64,000 nucleotides of DNA from Ephydatia muelleri. Taxonomy: Eukaryota; Porifera; Demospongiae; Spongillida; Spongillidae. A model generated the notes under the pieces. That model worked only from the letters and a program-made list of their open reading frames with translations, made no database searches and was not told the DNA's origin. The stretch is taken from positions 2,789,727-2,853,726 of the forward strand of contig JABACO010000018.1 of assembly GCA_013339895.1 (NCBI GenBank). The letters run 5' to 3'. Below, one piece after another: positions 54,901 to 64,000 of this stretch (position 1 is its first letter; the number at the start of each line of letters is the position of its first letter). A program made the position numbers and the translations under genes.

Positions 54901-56586
54901 TTCCACTCTGATGGAATGCTTGATAGCAGATGTCCGGCCCAAGGATTGCCCAGGTGACACAAATATATCTCGAAACTCTGAAATCAAAGCCTCCAACTCC
55001 CGTCTTTGGGAATTGTTGAGCTCTGAACTATTGAGATCTATGTTGGGCATAGTAGCACTCACTATATCCTCATCTTTCTTGCTGATGGGATGGACAGCTA
55101 TGTTTGGACTGAAATTAGCTATTGTGGTTCCAGAGTACAGTGTTATGGGAGCTTGACCAATATTAACTACCTCCACCATCAGTTGGTTGTTATGGCTCAC
55201 AGTATTCAGGCTCCGTGCAACCAGTAGTTTACCCTGACCTTTGTAGGTAGGCTCCAATAAACCCTCCTGGCCAACCAACATGCTAGGGTATGCCAAGGTT
55301 CCCCCAATGAGCATTTTAGATCTAGCAGGAATCTCCACAGTTTCAGAAATTGTGTCATTCGACACAATAGTTGGTACATTACGTTTGGATTCAAGAGGCA
55401 GAGGGTTCAATACTGGTGACAATGATAGTGTATTTTTAACACAGTCAATTACAGCCCCATACCGATTCAAAAAATCCATACCCAATAGACATTGGACAGT
55501 AAGATGTCGCACTACTACAAATTCATGTGATGCGCAGAATTGTCCAAGTGTGATTGGAATCTCCAAACGACCCAGAACATCCAAAGCACTGCCATTTGCA
55601 CCCACTGTATGTGGTGCCTCTCTAATAATTCGTGTACGGACGCTAGTGGGTAGAATATCATTAGTGACAACAGACACAGCTGCACCCGAGTCAACCAAAA
55701 AATCAATAGGGTCATTACCCAACATTCCATGCACTTGTAGCGTAGCATAGTTTACACCACAAACCTTGTACAATTTATCTGGTAGGTGTTCAGCATAAGG
55801 TGGACCGCCAGTGTCACGTTCTGAGTGCCTGTTTGTTGGGCAGTTCCGTCGTATATGACCTTCCTTGCCACACTTGTAGCACCTACGATAAGGTCGTCTA
55901 TCCTGGGCGGTTAGCTGAGGCTGAGGTTCCTCCTGTCTGGTAAACCGAGACTCTAAAGCCTCTAAGCGATGAAGAACCTGCTCCATCAATTTCTGCACTC
56001 CGTGGTCATCTTGCGCTTTCACCACCTCGACTGCGTGCACTGGAGCTGGAGATTGCTCATAAACAGCCGGGCCATTTGCAAAGGTCAAAGCGCGTTCGAC
56101 AGAGATTGCTGCTTTGACAGCATCCGCTATATCCTTTGGTGCACCTTGCAACAGAATTTGCTTGGTGATTTCTGGCCGCAGACCCGTCAGAAAATGTTGC
56201 AACAGTACAGTGAAGGAGGTTGTTTTCTCGTTGGGGTAAGCTTCTTGAAATAGTTTCTTTAACCCCCTTTCGAAATCTGTGACTTTTTCCTGCATCCCTT
56301 GTTTCCGTTCGGAGAAAGCTTTAGATAAGGACAGCTGGTCTCGGGTAAGACCAGCGCTCTCCTTGAGTGCCCTTTTGAGCGTATCCAGGTCAGCCTTTTC
56401 CTCGTCTCGTAGCGATACGTATATCTCTACCAATTTGCCTCGGAGGAGCGCAGGTAACATTAGCAGGGCCTTTGCGTCGTCCCACTTGTTCGCCGCCGCT
56501 ACTAACTTGAACTTTGTCCACGAGCGTTCAAACTCTTCCTCGCCATTCTCACCAATTTCGGGAAGTGGAAGACCCGGCGTTGCCAT
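52000..56586 (-). CDS. Ty3/gypsy Gag-Pol polyprotein
   Basis: A single frame of 1528 aa from the first ATG (56586), which lies 22 nt inside the 5' LTR; the frame stays open slightly further upstream. Order: a Gag capsid-like region (about residues 15-220), zinc knuckle CYKCGKEGHIRRNCP (about 245), aspartic protease FLVDSGAAVSVV (about 300), reverse transcriptase with RFCVDYRKLN and YLDDIVIF (about 715), RNase H (ATDASGIALGG, LLTDHNPL), and an integrase with an H-H-C-C zinc domain (CERCQKR). The integrase has catalytic D (WDIMGPL), D (HSDQGANF) and E (GQVERFNRTLE), then a GPY/F-type module (FWRGPYTVIDRI). The C-terminal tail is acidic and has no chromodomain that I can see. Pol order protease-RT-RNase H-integrase defines Ty3/gypsy. 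Gag and Pol are fused without a frameshift. All motifs are intact. Confidence 0.95.
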   Translation of the reverse strand: MATPGLPLPEIGENGEEEFERSWTKFKLVAAANKWDDAKALLMLPALLRGKLVEIYVSLRDEEKADLDTLKRALKESAGLTRDQLSLSKAFSERKQGMQEKVTDFERGLKKLFQEAYPNEKTTSFTVLLQHFLTGLRPEITKQILLQGAPKDIADAVKAAISVERALTFANGPAVYEQSPAPVHAVEVVKAQDDHGVQKLMEQVLHRLEALESRFTRQEEPQPQLTAQDRRPYRRCYKCGKEGHIRRNCPTNRHSERDTGGPPYAEHLPDKLYKVCGVNYATLQVHGMLGNDPIDFLVDSGAAVSVVTNDILPTSVRTRIIREAPHTVGANGSALDVLGRLEIPITLGQFCASHEFVVVRHLTVQCLLGMDFLNRYGAVIDCVKNTLSLSPVLNPLPLESKRNVPTIVSNDTISETVEIPARSKMLIGGTLAYPSMLVGQEGLLEPTYKGQGKLLVARSLNTVSHNNQLMVEVVNIGQAPITLYSGTTIANFSPNIAVHPISKKDEDIVSATMPNIDLNSSELNNSQRRELEALISEFRDIFVSPGQSLGRTSAIKHSIRVEGPPVRQPLRRIPYALQDTVRTEVQKMLKEGIIRESSSPWSSPVLMVKKKDGTWRFCVDYRKLNAITHKDAYPLPRIDETLESLSGSQFFTTLDLASGYWQVEVEEGDKEKTAFSTRDGHYEFNVMPFGLTNAPATFERLMECVLAGLTYEQCLVYLDDIVIFSMTFPQHLERLATVFQHLRKAGLTLKPEKCHFAQKEIHYLGHIVSCKGVQADPEKIKAITSYPVPSDIKELRQFLGLSNYYRRFIEHYSDITEPLHKLTRKSGSSYQWTEQCDSAFRVLKQRLTTPPILAYPNFSNPFVLATDASGIALGGILSQTTDGKEQVIAYWSRQMNKAERRYSTIEREALAVVAAVKEFYPYLYGRPFTLLTDHNPLTSLQGLKDTGGRLTRWLLYLQQFDIKVLYRPGRCNGNADTMSRRPDDSADQVAVVNEITCLSDTEMLRQEQAKDAYIAEIMQKLQTDGSDHKHGEYQLKKGLLMRQRGGSDDSHAQLVVPAALRQMVLEELHNKSGHLGTHKTLEKVKERFYWQGYEQDVRNMVQQCERCQKRTNPVPTQHAPIGTIESNHPFQKLSWDIMGPLPAAASGCRYILVVTDLFSKWVEAFPLKSTDSLTLARVLVDEIICRYGVPHYLHSDQGANFVSTVIQSLCSKLGIKRTQTTPYHPQGNGQVERFNRTLEAMLSKVVADNQKDWDEHLQTVLFAYRTAVHDSTGFTPFSVMFGRSPTLPVDVMLGRTQQEQCTQLPQYVRKLQQSVKAAFAEVRQKLVSAHQHQKQFADAHSKSKNEETQFQVGDIVWLYTPAVKSGLSRKFSSFWRGPYTVIDRISVVNYRVQLIGSTKCLIVHSNRLKPYYGCPEKVEIDVTEKEPAKSPEKNCMQDRAGYTWVEYEDDVNHGGENEGHVVENEPVNQGQEDAAQGPVEQLLEADVPMPPDLGHDTAPEVTVEVQSNRRYPCRNHRPPERYRDYFGY

Positions 56587-56589
56587 TAT

Positions 56590-56606
56590 AGTCACCGCTG
56601 CCACCA
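56590..56606 (-). promoter_or_regulatory. Putative primer-binding site
   Basis: One base inside the 5' LTR the coding strand reads TGGTGGCAGCGGTGAC. The initial TGG fits a tRNA CCA end. Partial resemblance to an initiator-Met-type PBS (TGGTAGCAGAGG) is noted, but the tRNA is not certain. Confidence 0.55.
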
Positions 56607-56607
56607 A

Positions 56608-56758
56608 TGTAACACCAGTATGAGCACAAGTATGAACTCACACGTAGACAGACAGACATGCAATTACAAAAACAGACTGACTGACACAAAACATTCAATG
56701 CACCAATATGTGTATATCGTTCGTGCACGTGACACCTGCACTTTGTACTTCCGTTACA
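56608..56758 (-). repeat. 5' LTR of the Ty3/gypsy element
   Basis: 151 bp; must contain promoter and transcript start. Very short for a Ty3/gypsy LTR. I found no clear TATA box. Confidence 0.95.
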
Positions 56759-58060
56759 TACACACACACCAAGCAACTGTGTTGCACACACACCTAGCAA
56801 CACTGATGCACACACACCTAGCAACATCGATGTACACGCACCTAGCAACAGTCTTGCACACACACCTTGCAACACTGATGTACACACACCTAGCAACATC
56901 GATGTACACACACGTAGCAACACTGATGCACACACACCTAGCAACACTGATGCACACACATCTAGCAACACTGATGGACATACACCTAGCAACAGTGATG
57001 TACACACACCAAGCAACTGTGTTGCACACACACCTAGCAACACTGATGCACACACACCTAGCAACATCGATGTACACGCACCTAGCAACACTGATGAACA
57101 CACACCTAGCAACACTGATATACACACACCTAGCAACAGTGTTGCACACACACCTAGCAACACTGATGCACACACACCTAGCAACATCGATGTACACGCA
57201 CCTAGCAACACTGATGAACACACACCTAGCAACAGTGTTGCACACACACCTAGCAACAGTGTTGCACACACACCTAGCAACACTGATGCACACACACCTA
57301 GCAACACTGATGCACACACACCTAGCAACATCGATGTACACACACTTAGCAACACTGATGTACACACATCTAGCAACACTGATGCACACACACAAACATA
57401 GCAACACTGATGCACACACACAGACATACACACCAAGCAACACTGATGTACACACACCTAGCAACACTGATGCACACACACCTAGCAAACACTGATGTAC
57501 ACACACTAAGCAACAGTGTTGCACACACACCTAACAACACTGATGCACACACACCTAGCAACATCGATGTATACATGCACATATCTAGCAACACTGATGA
57601 ACACACACAAACATAGATACACTGATGCACACAGACATACACACCAAGCAACACTGATGTACACACACCTAGCAACACTGTTGCACACACACACATAGAA
57701 ACTACACACTAAGCTACACTGATGTACACACACCAAGCAACACTGATGTAAACACACCTAGCAACACTGATGAACACACACCTAGCAACACTGATGCACA
57801 CAAACCTAGCAACATTGATGTACACACACAGATATACACACCAAGCAACACTGATGTACACACATCTAGCAACACTGATGCACATACACACACATAGAAA
57901 CTACACACTAAGCTACACTGATGTACACACACCAAGCAACACTGATGCACACACACAGATGCACACACACATACACACCAAGCAACACTGATGCACAAAC
58001 ACCAAGCAACACTGGTGTAGACTACTTGAACACTGATACACACAGTCTAGTAACATTGCA
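56759..58060. repeat. 24-bp minisatellite, right part
   Basis: Continuation of the array at 50331-51810. Units carry CACCTAGCAACACTGATG, CCTAGCAACATCGATGT and CCTAGCAACAGTGTTGC variants; the array becomes irregular after 57900. Confidence 0.95.
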
Positions 58061-58726
58061 CACATATCAGGCGACTATGGACACAGACACAGGCAACAAT
58101 AGATTAAATTGTGCTCTAAATCGAATGCACTTCAGAAAAGCACAAGTACATTGAATCTAGAAAATGGCACACACAAACAACTGACAGGACCACAACTGAG
58201 TTTTTAACTTTCTCACTCTTTCAAAACCACGTAATTATAATCCCAAACGACTACTTACGCGCAACGGAACGAGTTTCACCACTCCAAAGTGTCTTCCAAC
58301 AGTTCTCATCATCTTAAAACTTACATAACGAAAAGTAGAACGCACAAAACACACACAGGATCGAATGGCCTTGAAGTGCCTAAAAAATGGCGATTCAAAT
58401 CGCGCGATCGCAACTACATGTAGGATTAATACGATGTTATTAAAAAGGAAACGAAAGAAAGTAGTTCAACCCCTTACCAAGCGAGAAAAGTAAAGTTGTC
58501 CATACAAAAGTAGATTCGTCTGAACGCAGTTCGCGCGTCTTCACTAACGCTTTTTCAAACGCTTGGAGTCCAAATTCTATTCCTTCATTACGCGTACAAT
58601 GATTATTTAGAAAGATGGCATTAAATTGTTAATAGCTACAATAGCATTCACTTGTGTGCAACGAATTACGCCCTCGCGGATCGGTAGAATGTAATTAGCA
58701 AAGTTGAGATACTTGTATACAGGCGT
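58061..58726. other. Unassigned interval
   Basis: Sequence with some CpG (CGCGCGATCGC at 58400) and no supported gene. Confidence 0.3.
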
Positions 58727-58885
58727 GTATAACAACCCTTATTTACACTGTGGTTTTTTGATTAGCACACACTGCCGTTATACACAGTTATACACAATTA
58801 TACGCAATGTGTATAACAAATACTGTATAACTACTTGTATAACAATGTTATACAGGTGAGTATAACAACCCTTTTTACACAGTGC
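58727..58885. repeat. GTATAAC-rich repeat, copy 2
   Basis: It starts GTATAACAACCCTTATTTAC and ends with GTATAACAACCCTTTTTAC + ACAGTGC, in direct orientation at both ends, with TTATACACA / GTATAAC heptamers between. Its right end is the reverse complement of 43088-43113. Confidence 0.75.
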
Positions 58886-59119
58886 AGGCAGCCTAACATC
58901 AGATTAGCTAACCACAGTTTACATAGCATACAATGGACCTACCACATAATGAAATTATCTTCAAGGGCCATACAATTGTAATTCAGTACATGCATGTACT
59001 TGTGCAAGGGTCCAGGTGTTTGTAGGTTTTAGTCTACTTCAATTCCATCTGAATAGTTATCCTCATCTTCACTCTCCTCATCTTTGCCTACGTGTTCATC
59101 ACCACCTGTACCACCCTAG

Positions 59120-59290
59120 ACCTACAATGTACCTAACTGTACATAGGCCTATACTTGTACCCTGGACCTATGTAGGCCTATCCTGGACCTACATGTACAT
59201 GTACCTACATAGGCCTACCCTGGACCTACATCTACCTACATAGGCCTACCCTGGACCTACGTACCTACATAGGCCTACCCTGGACCTACT
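59120..59290. repeat. About 30-bp minisatellite
   Basis: Four to five copies of a unit containing TACATAGGCCTACCCTGGAC, with TACATGTACATG variants. Confidence 0.8.
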
Positions 59291-59412
59291 AGAAAAACTG
59301 CTACATGTACTTGTACCCCAGGCAGTCTAACATCAGATTAGGCTAATCACAGTTTACATAGCACACAATTGTAAAGGTCAAGCTAGGTCTATACTAGTAC
59401 ACACTTGTAAGC

Positions 59413-59550
<138 letters not shown>

Positions 59551-59559
59551 ACAAAACAC

Positions 59560-60790
59560 ACAGCTTATAGTCTTACTCTGTTCTGGCTTCACAAACAACT
59601 TAGTTTTGCATTCAAGCAAAGGGTTCCTGAATTGTAGAAATTTTGTCCATAGTATTTTACAACTGAGGGAGTGGGTGCCATCACGCGAGTTCGTGTCTCG
59701 AAAATGTCGCTTCGCGCCACGACTAACCTGATGCGTGTGAAACACAAGTATGCTCGAGTCACGCACGGGTATCACTCGTGACGCGCGCACGCGTGTGTCA
59801 AGAAGCTACGCCTGGATGGTACTGTATGCGCGATTTATACAAACGATCCCGATCGCATCGGGTAAGATCGCATAGTAACTCAACTGGTAGAAAACCTTTT
59901 TGGGCAGCGCGATGAGAGCTAGGTCTGGGACCGATTTCATGCCATCAAAAAACTGAAGGAGGGCCACACTTCAACTACACAGCATTATCTATCCGCACGT
60001 GAGTCAATTTTGAGGGCACGAGATGGAGGAACGTACAGATTCAACATGAAACGCTTCTCCCGGGTATGGAAGCCGATTTTTCTATAGGAAGGCCTAGTTT
60101 TTAGTACATTTTATAGTTCTTCGATGTACTAGCTATATTATTTTCAAATATCAAAATCGTAAATCGTAAAGGTATTGACACAAATGACCGTGGAATATTG
60201 TAATGAGAAACCCTTCTCATTGACTACCTGTACATTTGGGGACAATGTTATGACAATCCTAGGGAAGCCCCAGCTTAAATAGGAAAAATACGGCGACACC
60301 ACTAAAAATCATAACAAATGTAGTGTACTAACATTTTCAAATTTCAAATCCTGGGAAAAATCTGGCGTCCTTGGTATACAACTAACCCATACATTGGTAT
60401 GGGAAGGTATACGGGAATATTCGGTGATTCGCAAACCGCGAGTAAATTATTCTAACTTTTGACCGCTCATTTCTGGATATGAGTGCTATACTTTCAGGAG
60501 ACTACGAGTTTTTAAGTGCATCAAGTGGTATGTTAAAAGCATTAAGTTGACAAAAAATGCAATACGCAATACACGTTACACACCTTAACATAGAAAAGCA
60601 GCCGTGTTTATGGTGCTTGATGACACTTGATGAGCTTGAAGGAAGTTGTAGTTTGAGAAGCCCTATTCCTGCTCAGACAGTGGAGTCAATGTGGAGGGGA
60701 TAATGAGAATCTTTAATAACTGCAAGGGAGAACCCTTGTTCCCTATTCCACTAAATCAGGCCGGTAAATAATCAGAACAATATTATGTTG
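59560..60790. other. Unassigned interval
   Basis: No gene recognised. The CpG-rich stretch at 59690-59870 (GTCACGCACGGG, GACGCGCGCACGCG) could be a promoter-like island. Confidence 0.3.
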
Positions 60791-60824
60791 GATCAATGTA
60801 TCTATGCATGTGCCAACAAAGGTC

Positions 60825-61590
60825 TGCCTTCCAGCATGCACTACTCATATTAATGGGGATCTTGTACAAACTCTACTCGCTGTACTTGGAAGAGGAATGC
60901 CACCTGTTGGATTTAAAGCTTCTCTCTAGTTTAATAGAAGACGATGCAAACTACAGCAGCCAAATAGCCAAGTTGGTAAGTTACTTGGTGGCTGACAATA
61001 CATGTTTTCTTCATGCCAAATGCATGGATCTAAATGTAGGACCAGTTAATATCTGATATAAATAAAAAGTTACAAAAGGGCTTTGCAGTGTCTGAAGGAC
61101 CATTTGTGAAGGGTGTAGAAACTGCTCTCCAGATTCTCAATGTGCAACATCAGCAATAACATGGAGGAGCATTTGTTGGTAACCATGTAAACAAGATATT
61201 ACATGTATGTGTAAGTAAAAATTCTAGCCCTTTGTGTTTTACATGTACAAAATATAAACTTCAAAATTGGTTCAACACACACATGCATTGTGCACACTCC
61301 TGGTAAACACAGCACAAAAGTACTCACCACAACTGGTTGAGGAAGTAACTTCTATTTCATTATTTTCTCAGTGCCACAACCTGTACAATAAGAACTGTGT
61401 AACTGAAGAAGAAAAGACCACACTTGGTACGTAACTCTAATTCAGACCTATATTGATCTTCTGAATCACTTTCATTGCATGCAGGAGATGCTGTAAAAGA
61501 GTTTTGCTTGGTTATTTGGATAGCACATTTCCCGGAATAAAGAGGATGGTGAAAATGCACATCTTAGAAATGCACATCAATGATAAAGGT
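60825..61590 (+). pseudogene. Decayed transposon-family gene with small exons
   Basis: Exon-like pieces: LYKLYSLYLEEECHLLDLKL ... SQIAKL before GTAAGT (about 60975); after TTTGCAG, SEGPFVKGVETALQILNVQ followed by a TAA and HGGAFVGNHVNK (about 61090-61200); after TTTTCTCAG, CHNLYNKNCVTEEEKTTL before GTACGT (61370-61428); after GCATGCAG, GDAVKEFCLVIWIAHFP and, one frame off, RMVKMHILEMHI (61485-61587). The blocks -GGAFVGNHV-, CH-LYN and MHILE-H I associate with a repetitive transposase-like family of sponges and cnidarians. One nonsense codon and one frameshift break it. Confidence 0.45.
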
Positions 61591-62070
61591 ACTTTAGTTT
61601 ACTGCCACAGGATACAATGAAGACTCCAATGTTGGTGTCCAATTATTTAGTACACTTTTACTGGCAGTAGTCCATAACCCTTTTTTGAAGTGTGCATCTA
61701 CAGTACATACGTATTGCTAACATCGTTAATCAGACCGCAGTAATTGGTCGTATTCAGCGCCTTGGTGCGACTCACAGAAAATAAGTCTGCTAACAAAGAC
61801 AACCAAATTAGATACATCCAGCACTCCTGTATATGTTTATGCATGCTATTTAATTCTTGCTTCAAAAGCTAAAAATCTGAAAAACTTACGCGTTTCGTTA
61901 CAGCATGGTAAATTGTGACGTATTTTCATTACGTGACGAGGGGCTGCGCATTAACGTAAGAATGGTATAGTATAGTACAGTGTGCAGTATGGGTGAATAG
62001 CCATGCATAGACGCGAAAAAGTATATTGCATTGTATCCGATTCACCATGCATGACAATTACAGTATGCAC
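61591..62070. other. Unassigned interval
   Basis: Nothing recognised. Confidence 0.3.
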
Positions 62071-62075
62071 ACATG

Positions 62076-62690
62076 TTTTCAAACATTCATTTCGTTGTGC
62101 ACTTAGCAAAGTACACAAACTTCGCCCTGATTGTTCACTGCTGGGTGTAATGCTCGTAATGCGCCCTTGTTTTGACTCAATGACTCAACTAATGGTTCTT
62201 TCATCTCTATTACCGTAGCTATCGAAGTCAAGATCCCTGCTGCCAGGACACGGGTCTTGCTGGTACATGTATCATGTATGGGAATATCCTCTCCAAACTA
62301 GTCAGGACCTCCGGCCCTCCCCAATCCTCCCACTAGTCATGCCTCCCCTCCCTGAATACCACAGGAAGATCATAACGAGGGGACCTAAACATATAAACAC
62401 ATGTACACACATACACACACATACGCACACATATACATACACATACACACACAGACATACACACAGACATGCACACAGACATACACACTTATACCAGCAA
62501 GACCAGTGTCCTGGCAGCAAGGATCTTGACTTCGATAGCTACTGTAATAGAGTTGAAAGAACCATTAGTTGAGTCATACGAGTCATTGAGTCAAAACAAG
62601 GGCGCATTACGAGCATTACACCCAGCAGTGAACAATCAGGGCGAAGTTTGTGTAATTTGCTAAGTGCACAATGAAATGAATGTTGAAAAA
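62076..62690. mobile_element. Inverted-repeat element with CA-rich loop
   Basis: Left arm about 62076-62264 (CAACATTCATTTC-like end; ACTTCGCCCTGATTGTTCAC; ATCGAAGTCAAGATCC) pairs with right arm about 62492-62690 (GGATCTTGACTTCGATAG; GTGAACAATCAGGGCGAAGT). The loop (62265-62491) holds a CACACATACACAC tract at about 62395-62490. No ORF. A foldback or MITE-like element, moderately diverged. Confidence 0.8.
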
Positions 62691-62872
62691 AACAATCAAT
62701 GAGTTTTCCAATTGTACAGACATCTTGAAATATATCAGTCTTGACGTTATTGGTCTCTAATTATTTGAAGGTCTGGTACTTATATAAAGAATGTGAAGGA
62801 CCGAAATTAATCACAAAGAACAGATCATTACACCATTACCAGGCAAGCAAACTAAAAACATGTAAAATGGAT

Positions 62873-63991
62873 TCAAAGACAGGCCCTAACAAATGCTCTA
62901 GCTGTCATGTACAATGAAAATCCATAATCATCACAATTCTGCATGGGATCAATCATATCTTTCAGTTCAGATAATTGCTGCTCAGTTAGGAAACACTGAA
63001 TGGTGGGAACATCAACATGCTCTACTGTGCTGGTCACACCTGGATCATTCCTGCCATTCCCATTATCCATAACTGGGATGGAGTCATATTATTTTCAGTA
63101 CTCAGCTTGTGATGACTGTAGCTATCACGGAAACAGTCCAAATTGTGTTGTATACGAGGAATGTAATCATAATGAATTAAGACTCAGTATGTCTCGGTCA
63201 TCAGATGGATCAAGCAATCCTGAATCCTCAAGAACATAAAATGCATCATAAAATATAGAGACACAACCTGCAAATACATCGCTCCACAGTCTTTCGATCC
63301 TCTGATTATGCACACTTTGACCAGTAAGGCAGCTGCCCCGGCCAGGTCCACGCAAAGGGTGGTTTAGCATATACTCAGAGACTTTTACATTTTCTCCACC
63401 TTTGTCATATCGTACGCGTGATGGTAGGCCATATGCAGCTACTGCAGCTGGGAAATAGTTTAATACTGTTTCTGATGTATTATCAGTTGACACTCTTAAA
63501 CGGGCAGTCTGCATGGAGAAGCCATCAATATATCTCCATGAACCACAATATGCCACCTAATAAGCTTATGATGGCCATCAATGTGCCACAAACTATTGGG
63601 CATAAGAACAGAGTATTCCCTTCGATGTAGAGCTCTTAACAAAACGGTTGGTTGCACTTCTAGAATCAACCATATGCAAGCTTCTCCTTAAGCGATGACG
63701 CTGAATCCGCAAGCCCATCTGCCTTAAATAGCCATCAAAACTCCTTTCCCCACAGTGTGGAAGGTTAGTGACAAATTGTTGAGTGATGTGATCCAGTTGT
63801 GAATCACTGACAGCACTGAAGCATATCGAGAAATTGGCGGTCAAAAGGATTACGCGGTATTCGGTCATTGCGTAATTCAATGTCCATAGAAAATGTATGG
63901 ACGCATTCAGAAAACTGCAGCTAACTGCAGAAAAAAAAAACAAATATTGACTAGCTGCTCTCGGATTTGCAATGTGGGGACTAGTTGACAT
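62873..63991 (-). pseudogene. Integrase-core (DDE) protein, frameshifted, runs to window edge
   Basis: The minus strand, from about 63850 downward, gives LDHITQQFVTNLPHCGERSF and DGYLRQMGLRIQRHRLRRSL (a helix-turn-helix-like N-terminal region). In a second frame come REYSVLMPNSLWHIDGHH (first catalytic Asp) and [12 protein letters not shown]; in a third, [21 protein letters not shown] (second Asp) and [11 protein letters not shown] (catalytic Glu). Then [19 protein letters not shown] follows, and a C-terminal part to 62873. This is the integrase-core family, related to retroviral and Ginger-type integrases, present in multiple copies in animal genomes. Two frame breaks (near 63535 and 63655) suggest decay or single-base errors. 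The 5' end may lie outside the window. Confidence 0.7.
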
Positions 63992-64000
63992 ATTTTGTGT

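Larger units (their letters stand above)
51811..56758 (-). mobile_element. Intact Ty3/gypsy LTR retrotransposon
   Basis: 4948 bp, transcribed on the minus strand. The two 151-bp LTRs (51811-51961 and 56608-56758) begin TGTAAC, end GTTACA and look identical by eye, implying recent insertion. The 4-bp target duplication TACA flanks it, and the restored target fits the surrounding minisatellite unit (GATG-TACA-CACACC). One uninterrupted Gag-Pol frame fills the interior. A polypurine tract and a TGG-initial primer-binding-site-like sequence are in the right places. Likely active or very recently so. Confidence 0.95.

Noticed and set aside
52180..56623. Plus-strand ORFs inside the retrotransposon
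   Set aside because: Shadow frames of the minus-strand Gag-Pol coding sequence.
56549..57530. Long cysteine/valine and histidine/threonine ORFs on both strands
   Set aside because: Translations of the 24-bp minisatellite; the end of one merely runs into the LTR and Gag start.

Overview
The window looks like a piece of a repeat-rich animal nuclear genome, most likely from a sponge or another non-bilaterian animal. Reasons: spliceosomal genes with short GT-AG introns (42, 79 and 82 nt in three cases), long CA/GT, CT and ACGC microsatellites, several minisatellites, and fragments of retroelement and transposon families I associate with sponge and cnidarian genomes. Nothing prokaryotic is present. 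The lineage is inference from general recognition, not a search.

Only two host genes can be modelled convincingly. One is a six-exon VPS4-type AAA ATPase (35038-38633, +; 410 aa), the ESCRT-III disassembly enzyme. The other is a seven-exon gene on the minus strand (18373-19840; 258 aa) ending in a CtIP/Sae2-like C-terminal domain, so a probable DNA-end-resection factor. Its exons are too small to show as long ORFs, but every junction keeps frame. A few isolated exon-like stretches (43.4-44.0 kb, 48.98-49.2 kb) may belong to further genes.

Region by region. 1-8.7 kb: a giant inverted repeat with near-identical arms carrying two copies of a broken piggyBac-like transposase; the 100-N gap in one arm corresponds to zero bases in the other. 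8.7-12.7 kb: decayed non-LTR-type retroelement fragments. 12.7-14.1 kb: unassigned sequence and a perfect 119-bp hairpin element with a 9-bp target duplication. 14.1-17.8 kb: a GTAGGAGTATGTGTGTAT-like minisatellite split by a decayed multi-exon hAT transposon. 18.4-19.8 kb: CtIP-like gene. 20-26 kb: a hAT fragment, an inverted pair of repeats with different microsatellite expansions, and largely featureless DNA. 26.4-27.6 kb: 17-bp G-rich minisatellite. 27.7-30.7 kb: a frameshifted uncharacterised repetitive gene. 31.2-34.5 kb: a foldback element whose arms are built of about 336-bp tandem units. 35-38.6 kb: VPS4. 38.9-40.1 kb: a degraded P2X7-type cysteine-rich domain and a minus-strand exon. 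41.7-43.3 kb: tRNA-like/SINE palindrome, tyrosine-recombinase remnant and GTATAAC-rich repeat. 44.5-45.2 kb: inverted tandem repeats. 46.3-48.2 kb: 163-bp satellite. 50.3-58.1 kb: a 24-bp minisatellite interrupted by an intact 4.95-kb Ty3/gypsy retrotransposon with identical 151-bp LTRs. 58.7-64 kb: small repeats, a decayed transposon-family gene, an inverted repeat, and a broken integrase-core gene.

The genes do not form a functional cluster. The notable theme is long inverted repeats: at least seven, from 119 bp to 8.7 kb. The palindrome-rich landscape and a CtIP/Sae2-like gene (a family that processes hairpins in other eukaryotes) lie in the same window by coincidence as far as the sequence shows.
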